Assembly: GCA_902518185.1 (NCBI GenBank)
Contig: CABYFG010000002.1
Coordinates: forward strand, 124,001-188,000
Direction: 5' to 3'
DNA from: an uncultured Pelagibacteraceae bacterium
GTDB taxonomy: Bacteria; Pseudomonadota; Alphaproteobacteria; Pelagibacterales; Pelagibacteraceae
Length of the DNA: 64,000 nucleotides
The notes beneath the pieces were generated by a model. It did not search any database. It saw only the letters and a list, made by a program, of their open reading frames with translations, and had not been told where the DNA came from. The translations under genes and the position numbers were made by a program. Below, in pieces: positions 34,288 through 43,186 of the stretch (positions are counted from its first letter, which is position 1; each line of letters starts with the position of its first letter).

Positions 34288-35515
34288 ATTTTTTGCCTAA
34301 TCTTTGTTCTAAAATTCCTCGGTCTTTGTAGGCATCGCCACAACTATTTACGACTACCACAGTATCTTTGCTAAGTTTTTTTGCCTCTTTTAGAGCGACA
34401 AAAAAAGCATGGCTTGGTTCTAAGGAAGGTCTTAAATCCTCAAATTTTGTTACAAGTTTAAAAGCACTTAAAGCTTCTTCGTCACTTGCAGCTGTATATC
34501 TGGCTCTTTTTGTATCTTTTAAAAAACAATGGAGTGGAGAAATTCCAGGATAATCAAGTCCTGCAGAAATTGACTCGGTCTCTTCTATTTGTCCATCTGA
34601 ATTCTGATTCACATATTGAGCTGCACCATGTAAAATTCCAATCTTTGAACCATAGGTTAAAGGAGCTGCATGTTTTTTACTTTTTGCGGGTCCACCAGCT
34701 TCTACCCCAATAAACTCAACTTGTTTTTTATCATAATCCATAAATTCATTCCAAAATCCAAAGCTCGAACTTCCACCTCCAACACAATTGTATAACTTAA
34801 GTTTTTTTGGAATTGATCCAAATTCCTCAATTAGCTGTACTTTTAACTCTCTTGAAATTTGGCTTGTGCTCCATCCACATATACGAACAAAAACTGCTGG
34901 ACCAACAGTACTACCAACACACATTGCTGTTGTATCACAATTAGCAACCCAGAATCTCATACACTCTGAGACAGCATCTACAAGTGTTTGACTTCCAGAA
35001 TAGACGGGTATTACTTCAGCACCATTTTTTTTCATTGCCTTAACATTTGGTTGTTGTCTAGCAATATCCTTTGCACCCATAAAAATTTTGCATTTTAAAC
35101 CAAATTTTTTAGCTGCCATACTTAACATTTTACCTGCGTATCCAGCACCTGTATCACCACATATAATTTTTTTACCAGAACGTTTTGCAAGCAAACAATG
35201 AACGGTAGCATTGTAGATTTTGTGCGCTCCTCCATTCGCATCTGAGACAACCTTAGACCAAATTTGAGCACCACCAATATAATTTGTTAGATTTTCTAAT
35301 TTTATAAATCTTGTAGGAGCTCCAACCCAGTTTTCAAAGTATCTATCTCTCTCAGTAATAAATTTTTTATCTTTTTTAAGTTTATTGAATAGAATTTCTA
35401 AATCCTCGATTGGTTTTTTTAATGTTTCAGGAACAAAATTTCCACCAAATTTACCTCCCCAAAATCCAAGTTGATTTCCTTGATCAATAACTGGAATTCC
35501 TTTTATAAGTTTCAT
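34271..35515 (-). CDS. trpB: Tryptophan synthase beta subunit, divergent
   Basis: PLP enzyme joining indole and serine, 414 aa. The PLP lysine is conserved in GGAHKIYN (Lys99). SISAGLDYPGISP, the phosphate loop as CVGGGSSSFG and the C-terminal VVVNSCGDAYKD follow TrpB order. The catalytic Glu of the canonical AETGAGQHG is Asp here (GDTGAGYAG, Asp121), at the canonical spacing of 22 from the lysine, and the usual LKRED stretch reads SKVVS. Its place between trpF and trpA supports a true TrpB role despite this divergence. Confidence 0.9.
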   Translation of the reverse strand: MKLIKGIPVIDQGNQLGFWGGKFGGNFVPETLKKPIEDLEILFNKLKKDKKFITERDRYFENWVGAPTRFIKLENLTNYIGGAQIWSKVVSDANGGAHKIYNATVHCLLAKRSGKKIICGDTGAGYAGKMLSMAAKKFGLKCKIFMGAKDIARQQPNVKAMKKNGAEVIPVYSGSQTLVDAVSECMRFWVANCDTTAMCVGSTVGPAVFVRICGWSTSQISRELKVQLIEEFGSIPKKLKLYNCVGGGSSSFGFWNEFMDYDKKQVEFIGVEAGGPAKSKKHAAPLTYGSKIGILHGAAQYVNQNSDGQIEETESISAGLDYPGISPLHCFLKDTKRARYTAASDEEALSAFKLVTKFEDLRPSLEPSHAFFVALKEAKKLSKDTVVVVNSCGDAYKDRGILEQRLGKKYVKSN

Positions 35516-36129
35516 AATTTTTTAATCAAATTTAACAATTTATCGATTTTATTAATATCTTTTTTTCCATTTCGATCTTCTAATGCTCCACTAATATCAA
35601 TGATAAAGTCTTTACTTTTTAAGCTTGGTATATCATCTATTTGTATATTTCCTGCAATCATTTTATTCAATTCATTGGGCACATCTCTTAGCAAATTGTG
35701 ATCAAAACTTTGAGAATTATGATAACCCTTAGAGTCAAAAAGAATTATATCCGCAATTTTTGAGTAATCTTTATATTTTACGACATCATCCTTATTAGAA
35801 ATAGTAAGAGCTGTGATAATTTTTTTTTTAAATTTTAATTTTATTTCTTTTGTCCTTTCAGGACTTACATCGTAAAGCTGATAATAATCAAAATTTAAAT
35901 TTTTTATTTTTTCTAAAATCTCATCAGTTGGGCTAACAAGAACTGAGGTGAAATATACATCTTTTTTATCCACATTAACCAAGTCTTTCAGTTTTTCATA
36001 TTTTACAAATCTTCTACTTTTTTCATAGTTTGTGATGAAACCAATCATTGTTGGTCTATGATCATGATTTAAAATGTAATTTAAAGTTTCAGGATCAGAG
36101 ACCCCACATATTTTTAAACCCTTATTCAT
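35512..36129 (-). CDS. trpF: Phosphoribosylanthranilate isomerase
   Basis: Amadori isomerase of the tryptophan pathway. The 205-aa protein begins LKICGVSDPETL with the catalytic Cys8 and has IILFDSKGYHNS with the catalytic Asp, and a C-terminal IIDISGALEDRNGKKD matching the DVSSGVE-type phosphate loop. It is quite diverged, but position between pyrF and trpB fits. It overlaps both neighbours by 4 bases. Confidence 0.88.
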   Translation of the reverse strand: MNKGLKICGVSDPETLNYILNHDHRPTMIGFITNYEKSRRFVKYEKLKDLVNVDKKDVYFTSVLVSPTDEILEKIKNLNFDYYQLYDVSPERTKEIKLKFKKKIITALTISNKDDVVKYKDYSKIADIILFDSKGYHNSQSFDHNLLRDVPNELNKMIAGNIQIDDIPSLKSKDFIIDISGALEDRNGKKDINKIDKLLNLIKKL

Positions 36130-36800
36130 TTACTTAAGTGATTGATAAGGTTTTTAATATTTTTTTTGATATTTCCTTTAGTTATAGGTCTTCCTATTAC
36201 AAGCCAGTCACTACCATTTTTAAAAGCTTGTTTAGGAGTTAAAACTCTCTTTTGATCATGTGATTTTGAATTTAATCTTATTCCAGGAGTAATAATTTCT
36301 TTTTTAAAAACTTTTTTAACAATTTTTACCTCTTGAGCACTACACACGATAGCATCTAATTTTGCTTTGTTTGCTAATCTTGCTTGATGCTGTACAAGTT
36401 TTTTTACATTTTTATTAAAGCCAATTTCTTTTAATGACTTATCATTTAGCGAGGTGAGCACTGTTACGCCAATTAATTTAATTTTTCCCGATACTTTTTT
36501 TGCAGCTTTTAAAGCCTCTAGTCCAGAGCTTATATGCATTGTTAAATAATTTATCCTTAAATCTTTAATTGCTTTAACCGTGGAAACACAAGTGTTTGGG
36601 ATATCATGTATTTTAAGGTCTGCAAAAATTATCTTATTTTTCAAATTAGATATAAATTTTCTACCTTTTTTCGAATTTAAAAATTCCAGTCCAAATTTAT
36701 AACCAAAATTTATTTTTGAATTTTGAGTTACTTTAATTATTTTTTTTATTTTGGAAATATTTTTGCTATCACAGGCAATAAATATTTTATTTTTTTTCAT
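36126..36800 (-). CDS. pyrF: Orotidine 5'-phosphate decarboxylase
   Basis: Last step of UMP synthesis: decarboxylates OMP. The 224-aa barrel has the catalytic DLKIHDIPNT signature with its Lys and Asp residues, the GVTVLTSL strand and the C-terminal phosphate-binding DWLVIGRPI. It overlaps trpF by 4 bases and ihfB by 14, so it is inside the long minus-strand operon. Confidence 0.94.
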   Translation of the reverse strand: MKKNKIFIACDSKNISKIKKIIKVTQNSKINFGYKFGLEFLNSKKGRKFISNLKNKIIFADLKIHDIPNTCVSTVKAIKDLRINYLTMHISSGLEALKAAKKVSGKIKLIGVTVLTSLNDKSLKEIGFNKNVKKLVQHQARLANKAKLDAIVCSAQEVKIVKKVFKKEIITPGIRLNSKSHDQKRVLTPKQAFKNGSDWLVIGRPITKGNIKKNIKNLINHLSK

Positions 36801-37080
36801 TATTTAATTTTTTAAACAAATCTTTAGCCATTTTGAAGTGAATAGTTCTTTTTTTTGGTGTACTGACTTTTTCACCCGTTTTTGGATTTCTTGATATTCT
36901 TGCTTTTTGAATATTTGTATAAAATATTCCAAAACCTCTGAGTTCTACTCTTTCACCTTTTCTGAGTGTATTTTTTATTTCACCAAGTATAATATTTATA
37001 AATTTTTCTAAATCCTTTTTTAAAAAATTAGGGTAATTTTTTGATAAGTCTTTTAATATTTTAGATTTAACAATTGCCAA
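36787..37080 (-). CDS. ihfB: HU/IHF-family DNA-bending protein (IHF beta-like)
   Basis: A 97-aa nucleoid protein with the family signature GFGIFYTNIQKARISRNPKT. The N-terminus KSKILKDLSKNYPNFLKKDLEK fits IHF beta, which starts here at TTG (37080), as no ATG fits. Its position just downstream of rpsA is the usual ihfB place. It would bend DNA as a dimer with an alpha subunit encoded elsewhere. Confidence 0.9.
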   Translation of the reverse strand: MAIVKSKILKDLSKNYPNFLKKDLEKFINIILGEIKNTLRKGERVELRGFGIFYTNIQKARISRNPKTGEKVSTPKKRTIHFKMAKDLFKKLNNEKK

Positions 37081-37102
37081 TTTAGAACTTTAGTTTACTT
37101 TT

Positions 37103-38821
37103 TTATTTTTCTTTTTTTTTTAAATCTTCAGATAATGAGGAGAATGGAAGGTTTTTGCCTGATCCCTCTGCACCATACTTCTCTAAAGCTTCTTTTTTTT
37201 CAATTTCTTCTAAAAGTTTTATACTCAACACTACTTTTCTTTTATTAATATCTAATTCAGATATTGCACAGTCTACACTTTCACCGCCTGTAAATCTTGA
37301 AGGTCTTGCATCTGCAACATTGATTGCAATCTGAGACTTTTTAATTAAAAAATCCATCTCACATCCAATCGGTCTTACTGTTAAACCTTTGTTGTCTGTT
37401 GAAATTATCTTAACAGTTATAGTTTGATTGATTTTCTTATCTTTAAACCAGTCTAATGGGTCTGATTGAGTTTGTTTTAAACCAACTCTGATTTTTTGCT
37501 CTGAAACTTTAATTTCAAGAACTTTCACTTTTATTTTATCTCCTTTTCTATATTTAACCAGTTCCTCCTCTCCATTATTAAAATAAGTTAAATCATTACA
37601 ATGCAGAAAAGTATCTATGTCCAAATCTTCAACTTTTACAAATAATGAGTAATCATTCTTATTAACAATTTTACCTTCAGCTATGGTGCCAACAGGAAAT
37701 TTTTTTTCGAATATTTCAAAAGGATTTTCTTGAGAAAGTCTGTGAGAAATAGCCACTCTTCTTTTTTCTTTATCTATTTCTGTGATAACACAATTAATTT
37801 CGTCCCCAACTCTAAACATTTTTTTAGCGGAAGCATTTTTTCTTGTCCAGCTTAATTCACTACTGTGCAAGAGTGTTGTTAGTCCTGGCTCTAACTCACA
37901 AAATGCACCAAAATCCATAATTTTTACAACTTTTACTTTATAAACTTTTTGTAGTTGATAATTCTCTATATGTTCAAAGGGATCAGGAGATAGTTGTTTG
38001 ACTGAACATCCAACTTGCAATTTTTCTTTATCTACCGAAATCACCTTTAAATCATGTTTCTCACCAATGTTGAAAACCTCTTCAGGATGATTTATTCTTG
38101 AATACGAAATCTCCTGTAGATGAACTAAAACGTCTAATTCATTATGAACATTAAAAAAACATCCAAATGAGCTATAACCTTTAACTTCAGCATTTTTGAT
38201 TACATCGCCAACTTTATATTTTTCAATTATTTTTGCTTTATCCTCTCTCTTAAAATTAGTAATTATTTCTCGTCTAGAAACACAAGCATTACCTCTAACT
38301 TTATCGAGTTTAATCAAAGCAAATTTTTGTGGTTCGTTCATTAGATGACTAATATCTTTTAGTGGCTTATCACTAATTTGAGATCCAGGTAAAAACATTA
38401 ATGATCCTGTATCGATATGTTCAACAATACATCCACCTTTACATTTAGAGGTAATCTTACCCATTATAGGTTCATTTTTTTCATAAGCCTCTACCAATTT
38501 ATCCCAACCTTTAATTTTTTGAGCTTTGCTTGCAGATACTAAAACTTCCCCATTCTTATCCTCTATTCTTTCTAAAAGGACAGGAATTTTCTCACCAATT
38601 TTTATTTTTTCATTCCAACCTAAACTTCTCAACTCATTGATATCTAATACTGGTTCACTTTTAAGTCCTTCGATAAACAAAAAAACAAATTTTTCAGTGA
38701 TTTTGTTTATCTTTCCTTCTATTATTTTTCCCTCCTCTATTTTGTTTTTTGAAAGTTGACTATTTAAGAGTTGCTCAAACTCTTTTGAGGCTTTGTTTGA
38801 TAAATCTTTATATATTTCCAT
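37103..38821 (-). CDS. rpsA: 30S ribosomal protein S1
   Basis: Protein of 572 aa built from six S1 OB-fold repeats (for example GKINKITEKFVFLFIEG, KVVKIMDFGAFCELEPG, GKIVNKNDYSLFVKVED). It binds mRNA and helps initiation. Usual length for the family. It lies directly downstream of cmk (1-base overlap) and upstream of ihfB, the conserved cmk-rpsA-ihfB order. Confidence 0.97.
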   Translation of the reverse strand: MEIYKDLSNKASKEFEQLLNSQLSKNKIEEGKIIEGKINKITEKFVFLFIEGLKSEPVLDINELRSLGWNEKIKIGEKIPVLLERIEDKNGEVLVSASKAQKIKGWDKLVEAYEKNEPIMGKITSKCKGGCIVEHIDTGSLMFLPGSQISDKPLKDISHLMNEPQKFALIKLDKVRGNACVSRREIITNFKREDKAKIIEKYKVGDVIKNAEVKGYSSFGCFFNVHNELDVLVHLQEISYSRINHPEEVFNIGEKHDLKVISVDKEKLQVGCSVKQLSPDPFEHIENYQLQKVYKVKVVKIMDFGAFCELEPGLTTLLHSSELSWTRKNASAKKMFRVGDEINCVITEIDKEKRRVAISHRLSQENPFEIFEKKFPVGTIAEGKIVNKNDYSLFVKVEDLDIDTFLHCNDLTYFNNGEEELVKYRKGDKIKVKVLEIKVSEQKIRVGLKQTQSDPLDWFKDKKINQTITVKIISTDNKGLTVRPIGCEMDFLIKKSQIAINVADARPSRFTGGESVDCAISELDINKRKVVLSIKLLEEIEKKEALEKYGAEGSGKNLPFSSLSEDLKKKEK

Positions 38822-39468
38822 TATCTGTGTAGTTTTTTGTCCATAATTTTTTTAATTTTTAAAAAACATGATCTTTTAGTTAAATTTGTCGTATTAATCA
38901 AGATCGAATCTTTTGTTTTCCTTAATGGCGATATTGCTCTGCTATAATCACTTTTATCCCGTTTTTTAATACTTTTTAGCACATCAAGAAATTTAATATT
39001 TTTATTTATTGATTTTAATTCTTTAAATCTTCTAATTGCTCTAGTTTTGACATTTGCAGTTATAAAAAATTTAAACATTGCATTTTTCATAATTACACTC
39101 GTTATGTCTCTACCATCCAAAATACTGCCGTGAAAGTTTTTGGGAGGATTATAAGCACATTCTATTTGAAATTTATGAACAATTTTTCTAATATTTTTGT
39201 CTTTAGCAATAATAGAAGCTTGTGTTGCAATATTATCTTTTAATAAATTTTTTTTTTGTAAGTCGTGTACATTTAAATTTTTAATTTTTTGTCTTACAAG
39301 CGAATAATTAAATTTTTTTTTATATTTAATTTTTAAATTTCCTATATATCTGTAAATCTTACCAGTATCTAAATATAGTAAGTTATAATGTTCTGCTATA
39401 AGTTTTGCTTGGGTGCCCGCGCCAGCAGCAGCAGGTGAGTCAATAGCGACTTGAATAATTTTTTTCAT
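38821..39468 (-). CDS. cmk: Cytidylate kinase with altered Walker A loop
   Basis: (d)CMP kinase of 215 aa. The CMK-specific parts are intact: YLDTGKIYR, DGRDITSVIMKNAMFKFF, RAIRRFKEL, the lid RDKSDYSRAISPL and the terminal INTTNLT. The phosphate loop is unusual: the normal GPxxSGKGT reads SPAAAGAGT (11-19), so Ala17 replaces the Walker A lysine and Ser11 the first glycine. The codon is GCG, not a one-base change from AAA/AAG. The rest is under clear constraint, so it is not a decayed gene. It overlaps aroA by 29 bases. Confidence 0.9.
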   Translation of the reverse strand: MKKIIQVAIDSPAAAGAGTQAKLIAEHYNLLYLDTGKIYRYIGNLKIKYKKKFNYSLVRQKIKNLNVHDLQKKNLLKDNIATQASIIAKDKNIRKIVHKFQIECAYNPPKNFHGSILDGRDITSVIMKNAMFKFFITANVKTRAIRRFKELKSINKNIKFLDVLKSIKKRDKSDYSRAISPLRKTKDSILINTTNLTKRSCFLKIKKIMDKKLHR

Positions 39469-40801
39469 TTATTTTTGCACCCAATAGATTTAAAGTAGTT
39501 ATGAATTTTGGAAATGATGTTTTGAAACAATCACGATCATAAATTTTCCAACTACCACCCAAAGCAAGTGCAGCAATTGCTGCAGTCATGAAAACTCTAT
39601 GATCCCTGGAAAAATTTTTTATCACATATTCTTTTTTTAATTTTAGGTTTGGTTGTCCCCAAATTTTTACTCCATTGTTTTTTAGTGTCTTTACTTTTAT
39701 TCCAATCATTCTTAAAATTTTAATACCCCAATCTAATCTTTTAGACTCTTTTTTATTAAGTTCAGATAAGTTTCTGAATGTACTCACACCTTTTGATACA
39801 CTTGAAACTAAAAATATGAGCAAAAACTCATCTATCGCAAAGCTATTTAATTTTGGCTTCAATTTAATTGCTTTTAAATTTTTAGTTGATTTAACAAAAA
39901 TGTCAGCAACTGGTTCACCTTTATATAATTTTTTATTCAGAATTTTAATTTTTGCTCCCATTAAATTAAGTATATTTAGTATCCCTATTCGAGAAGGATT
40001 AATATTGACATTTTTAATTCTTAAAAAATTGTTTTTTGATAATAAGGTAAGAACAATAAAAAAGGAGGCTGATGAAATATCTCCAGGAACTTTATAATTA
40101 AATTTTTTAAGTTTTTTATTACCTAAAATACTTATGAAATCATAATTTTTTTTTTTTTTAACTTTTATAGGAAGGTTCAAAACTTTTTTAAAAATAATCT
40201 CTGTGTGGTTTCTAGATGGCACACATCTTAATTCTGTTTTACCTGATGTTTTAAGAGCAGCGATCATCAGAGCAGATTTACATTGTGCAGATCCTAATTT
40301 TTCAAAATATTTTATTGGCTTAAGGATTTCTGGTCCTCTCAAATAAATTGGAAGTTTTGTTCTATTATTTTTAAACTTTGTTCCAAATAATTTAAGAGGT
40401 TTAATTATTCTTCTCATATCTCTTTTTTTTAATGAGTTGTCACCTGTAATTTTTACCCAATATTTTGCGTCAGATAATAAGCCGCAAATTAATCTTGCGG
40501 TTGTTCCTGAGTTACCCGAGTCTAAAATTAAATTTTTCTTAAATTTCAATCCAAACAAACCTCTTCCAATTATTTCACAAACTTTTTTTTTTATTCTAAT
40601 CTTAATTCCAAGTTTTTTCATTATACTTACCGCACTTAAAACATCTTCAGACATCAAAAGATTTTTGACATTGCATTTTCCATCACTTAAAGATGAGAGT
40701 AAAATCAGCCTTATGCTCAAGGACTTATCACCATCAACTGAAATTGATTGTTTTTTAAAAGTATTAATATTTTTTTTAATAAAAATTATTTTTTTGTTCA
40801 C
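39440..40801 (-). CDS. aroA: 3-phosphoshikimate 1-carboxyvinyltransferase (EPSP synthase)
   Basis: Sixth step of the shikimate pathway: transfers enolpyruvate from PEP to shikimate 3-phosphate. The 453-aa protein shows VDGDKSLSIRLILLSSL with the PEP-site Lys, LDSGNSGTTARLICGLLS, and GSAQCKSALMIAAL. The start is GTG at 40801. It precedes cmk with a 29-base overlap; aroA-cmk-rpsA is a common alphaproteobacterial order. Confidence 0.95.
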   Translation of the reverse strand: MNKKIIFIKKNINTFKKQSISVDGDKSLSIRLILLSSLSDGKCNVKNLLMSEDVLSAVSIMKKLGIKIRIKKKVCEIIGRGLFGLKFKKNLILDSGNSGTTARLICGLLSDAKYWVKITGDNSLKKRDMRRIIKPLKLFGTKFKNNRTKLPIYLRGPEILKPIKYFEKLGSAQCKSALMIAALKTSGKTELRCVPSRNHTEIIFKKVLNLPIKVKKKKNYDFISILGNKKLKKFNYKVPGDISSASFFIVLTLLSKNNFLRIKNVNINPSRIGILNILNLMGAKIKILNKKLYKGEPVADIFVKSTKNLKAIKLKPKLNSFAIDEFLLIFLVSSVSKGVSTFRNLSELNKKESKRLDWGIKILRMIGIKVKTLKNNGVKIWGQPNLKLKKEYVIKNFSRDHRVFMTAAIAALALGGSWKIYDRDCFKTSFPKFITTLNLLGAKINEKNYSSRY

Positions 40802-40806
40802 TTATG

Positions 40807-41586
40807 TTATTTAAATTTAAAATTATCACCAAAATAATATTTTGTTGCTTTTTCATTTTTCATTAATTCATTAGGAGTTCCCTCAGCAACAATTTTAGAA
40901 TTTGATAAAATCAGAGCTTTGTCACATACAACTAAAAGATCTCTTGCTTGATGATCTGTTATTATTATTGTTAGGTTATATTCGGATTGAAGTTTAATAA
41001 TTATATTTTGTAGCATTTGTATTGTTTGTGGATCTAATGCTGCTAATGGTTCATCCATTAATAGAATTTCAGGCTCACCTAATAAAGACATGCTGATCAC
41101 TAATCTACGTTTCATTCCGCCACTTAAAAATTTTGCTTCAACTTTTCTTACAGCGTCTAATTCAAATTTAAATATTAACTCCTCAACTTTCATTTTACGT
41201 ATTTTTGAGTCTTTTAATAAAATTTCTCCAACCGCGTTTAAATTTTCCTCTGCAGTTAAATCTGAAAAGAAACCACCAATTTGAGGACACATTGATAATT
41301 TAAATTTTTTAGTCCTTTCATAAATTGGATATTGAGTGATATCTTCACCATCAATAATTATATTTCCATAATTTGGTTTCAATACACCTGTGATTAAATT
41401 CATAAGTGAACTTTTTCCTGCACCATTTGGACCGAGCAAACCTATTACTTGCCCCTTGGAAATATCTAAAGATATATTGTCAAGAATAAGATGATTCTTT
41501 TTAAAAGATAGAGAAAGTTTTTGAAGAGATATTAATGGTTTACTATTTTTAATTTTGGTTATTCTGAATTTTTTGATTATTGACAT
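40807..41586 (-). CDS. lptB: LPS export ABC transporter ATPase LptB
   Basis: ABC ATPase of 259 aa that drives lipopolysaccharide extraction by LptFG. Walker A is GLLGPNGAGKSSL, the signature is FLSGGMKRRL and Walker B is ILLMDEPLAALDP, followed by the switch His in TDHQARDLL. Compared with E. coli it has an extra basic N-terminus of about 15 residues. It lies directly after lptC (1-base overlap); no lptA lies between them and no rpoN follows, unlike many relatives. Confidence 0.92.
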   Translation of the reverse strand: MSIIKKFRITKIKNSKPLISLQKLSLSFKKNHLILDNISLDISKGQVIGLLGPNGAGKSSLMNLITGVLKPNYGNIIIDGEDITQYPIYERTKKFKLSMCPQIGGFFSDLTAEENLNAVGEILLKDSKIRKMKVEELIFKFELDAVRKVEAKFLSGGMKRRLVISMSLLGEPEILLMDEPLAALDPQTIQMLQNIIIKLQSEYNLTIIITDHQARDLLVVCDKALILSNSKIVAEGTPNELMKNEKATKYYFGDNFKFK

Positions 41587-42212
41587 TATTCTGTTTTGGT
41601 TTTAGCGATAATTTTGTTATTTTTGTCTAACATGTAAATTTTTAAATTTTTTGTAATTAGGTCCACTTCTAATATATCAGCTGAAAGATTATATCCAGGT
41701 TTTTTATAAAAAACATTTCTCGACATTCTTATAATATTTTCTTCCATCTTATTATTATTTTTATCTTGATCCTCTTTTTTATCCAAAACTAAATAAAGTT
41801 CGTCACCAACAATAGTTTCTTCATTTCTTTTAACAAGGACATTTTTTATAAATGTTGTCTCAAAAGTTTTGTTATTAAAATTAGCAAAATCAGAGGAGAT
41901 ATCTATTCTTCCACCATTTGTTAATTTAATTTCACCCTCTACTTTTGTTAAGAACATTAAATTCGGATCGTCTAAATAAATTTCTCCTGTACTAGCTAGC
42001 AAAAGATAAATATCGCCCTTGGTATTATTTGCGGTGTAGCTAATATCTTTAATTAAGTTTTTTTCAGTTTTTTGAACCTCTTTTTCGTCTATTTTATTTT
42101 CTTTTGTTTGTACTGTAGGAGTACCTTTTTTATAATAATTTTTAATGAAGACAAAAGTAATCAATACTAAAAAAAAAGTTAAAAAAATTTGGAGTAAGGT
42201 TTTTTTACTCAT
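41586..42212 (-). CDS. lptC: LptC-like LPS export periplasmic protein
   Basis: A 208-aa protein with a single N-terminal membrane anchor (about residues 5-24) and a periplasmic beta-rich domain of OstA/LptC type: ISYTANNTKGDIYLLLA, NGGRIDISSDFANFN, then a second similar strand series ending NLSADILEVDLITKNLKIYM. LptC links LptBFG to the LptA bridge. It is between kdsD and lptB. Because lptA is missing from its usual slot and the C-terminal part resembles the OstA pattern, a dual role is conceivable. Confidence 0.78.
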   Translation of the reverse strand: MSKKTLLQIFLTFFLVLITFVFIKNYYKKGTPTVQTKENKIDEKEVQKTEKNLIKDISYTANNTKGDIYLLLASTGEIYLDDPNLMFLTKVEGEIKLTNGGRIDISSDFANFNNKTFETTFIKNVLVKRNEETIVGDELYLVLDKKEDQDKNNNKMEENIIRMSRNVFYKKPGYNLSADILEVDLITKNLKIYMLDKNNKIIAKTKTE

Positions 42213-42215
42213 ATT

Positions 42216-43184
42216 TTATAATATTTCTGAATCAATTACAGAATGAATATGTAGAATTCCAATTGTTTTTTTTTTGTTTGTCGTGCCATATACACACAAG
42301 CTTGTAATTTTTTTTTCATTCATTATTCCAATGGCTTTTGCCGCTAAGACGTCTTTGTGTATTGAAACTGGATTTTTAGTCATAAAAGATTTTATCAATA
42401 GATTTTTTAAATTTGACTTTTTTTGCAATGTTCTTTTAATATCTCCGTCTGTAAAGATTCCAGTTGTCTCTTTTTTATTATTTCTGACAACAACCACTCC
42501 TAATTTTTTTGAGTTTATTATCTTAATAGCTTTTTCAATAGTTGAATTTTCATAAACAAAAGGAATTTTATTATGTTTTAACATAATATCATTCACAGTT
42601 CTTAACTTTTTTCCTAAATTTCCAGAAGGATGGAATTTTTTAAAGTCCATTTTACTAAATTTTTTAAGAAACATTAAAGATATCGCTAATGCATCTCCTA
42701 AGGCAAGTTGAGCTGTAGTACTTGAGGTGGGAACAATTCCATAGCCAGCTTCTTTTACTTCTGGAATTAAAATTTTAATGTTTGAATTTCTTGACAATAA
42801 GGAATTATTTTTTGACATCACCCCAATCAACTTAATTCTATTTCGGTTTGCAAACTGAATGATATTTCTTAGCTCTTCTGTATTTCCTGAATAACTTATA
42901 AGAATTAAAATATCTTTTTTTGATATTGATCCTAGATCTCCGTGAGAACTATTTACCGCTGATAATGTGAAAGATGGAATTCCAACAGAGGATAAAGTTG
43001 CAGAGATCTTTGAAGCAATTAATCCACTTTTTCCAACTCCACACAAAATTACTTTGGATTGACATTTGCTTATTAATTCAACTGCATCATTGAATGATTT
43101 TCCAATTGATTTTTTTAATTTTTTAAGTGATTGAATTTGCAAATCTATCACTTGCTTTCCAATTTTATTATGATTTCTTTTCAT
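42216..43184 (-). CDS. kdsD: Arabinose-5-phosphate isomerase (SIS plus two CBS domains)
   Basis: Converts ribulose 5-phosphate to arabinose 5-phosphate, the first step of Kdo synthesis. The 322-aa protein has the SIS domain with CGVGKSGLIASKISATLSS and SYSGNTEELRNI, then GYGIVPTSSTTAQLALGDALA, and a C-terminal CBS pair (GIFTDGDIKR, KKITSLCVYG). It works with kdsB at 48.2 kb for LPS core synthesis. Confidence 0.94.
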   Translation of the reverse strand: MKRNHNKIGKQVIDLQIQSLKKLKKSIGKSFNDAVELISKCQSKVILCGVGKSGLIASKISATLSSVGIPSFTLSAVNSSHGDLGSISKKDILILISYSGNTEELRNIIQFANRNRIKLIGVMSKNNSLLSRNSNIKILIPEVKEAGYGIVPTSSTTAQLALGDALAISLMFLKKFSKMDFKKFHPSGNLGKKLRTVNDIMLKHNKIPFVYENSTIEKAIKIINSKKLGVVVVRNNKKETTGIFTDGDIKRTLQKKSNLKNLLIKSFMTKNPVSIHKDVLAAKAIGIMNEKKITSLCVYGTTNKKKTIGILHIHSVIDSEIL

Positions 43185-43186
43185 TT

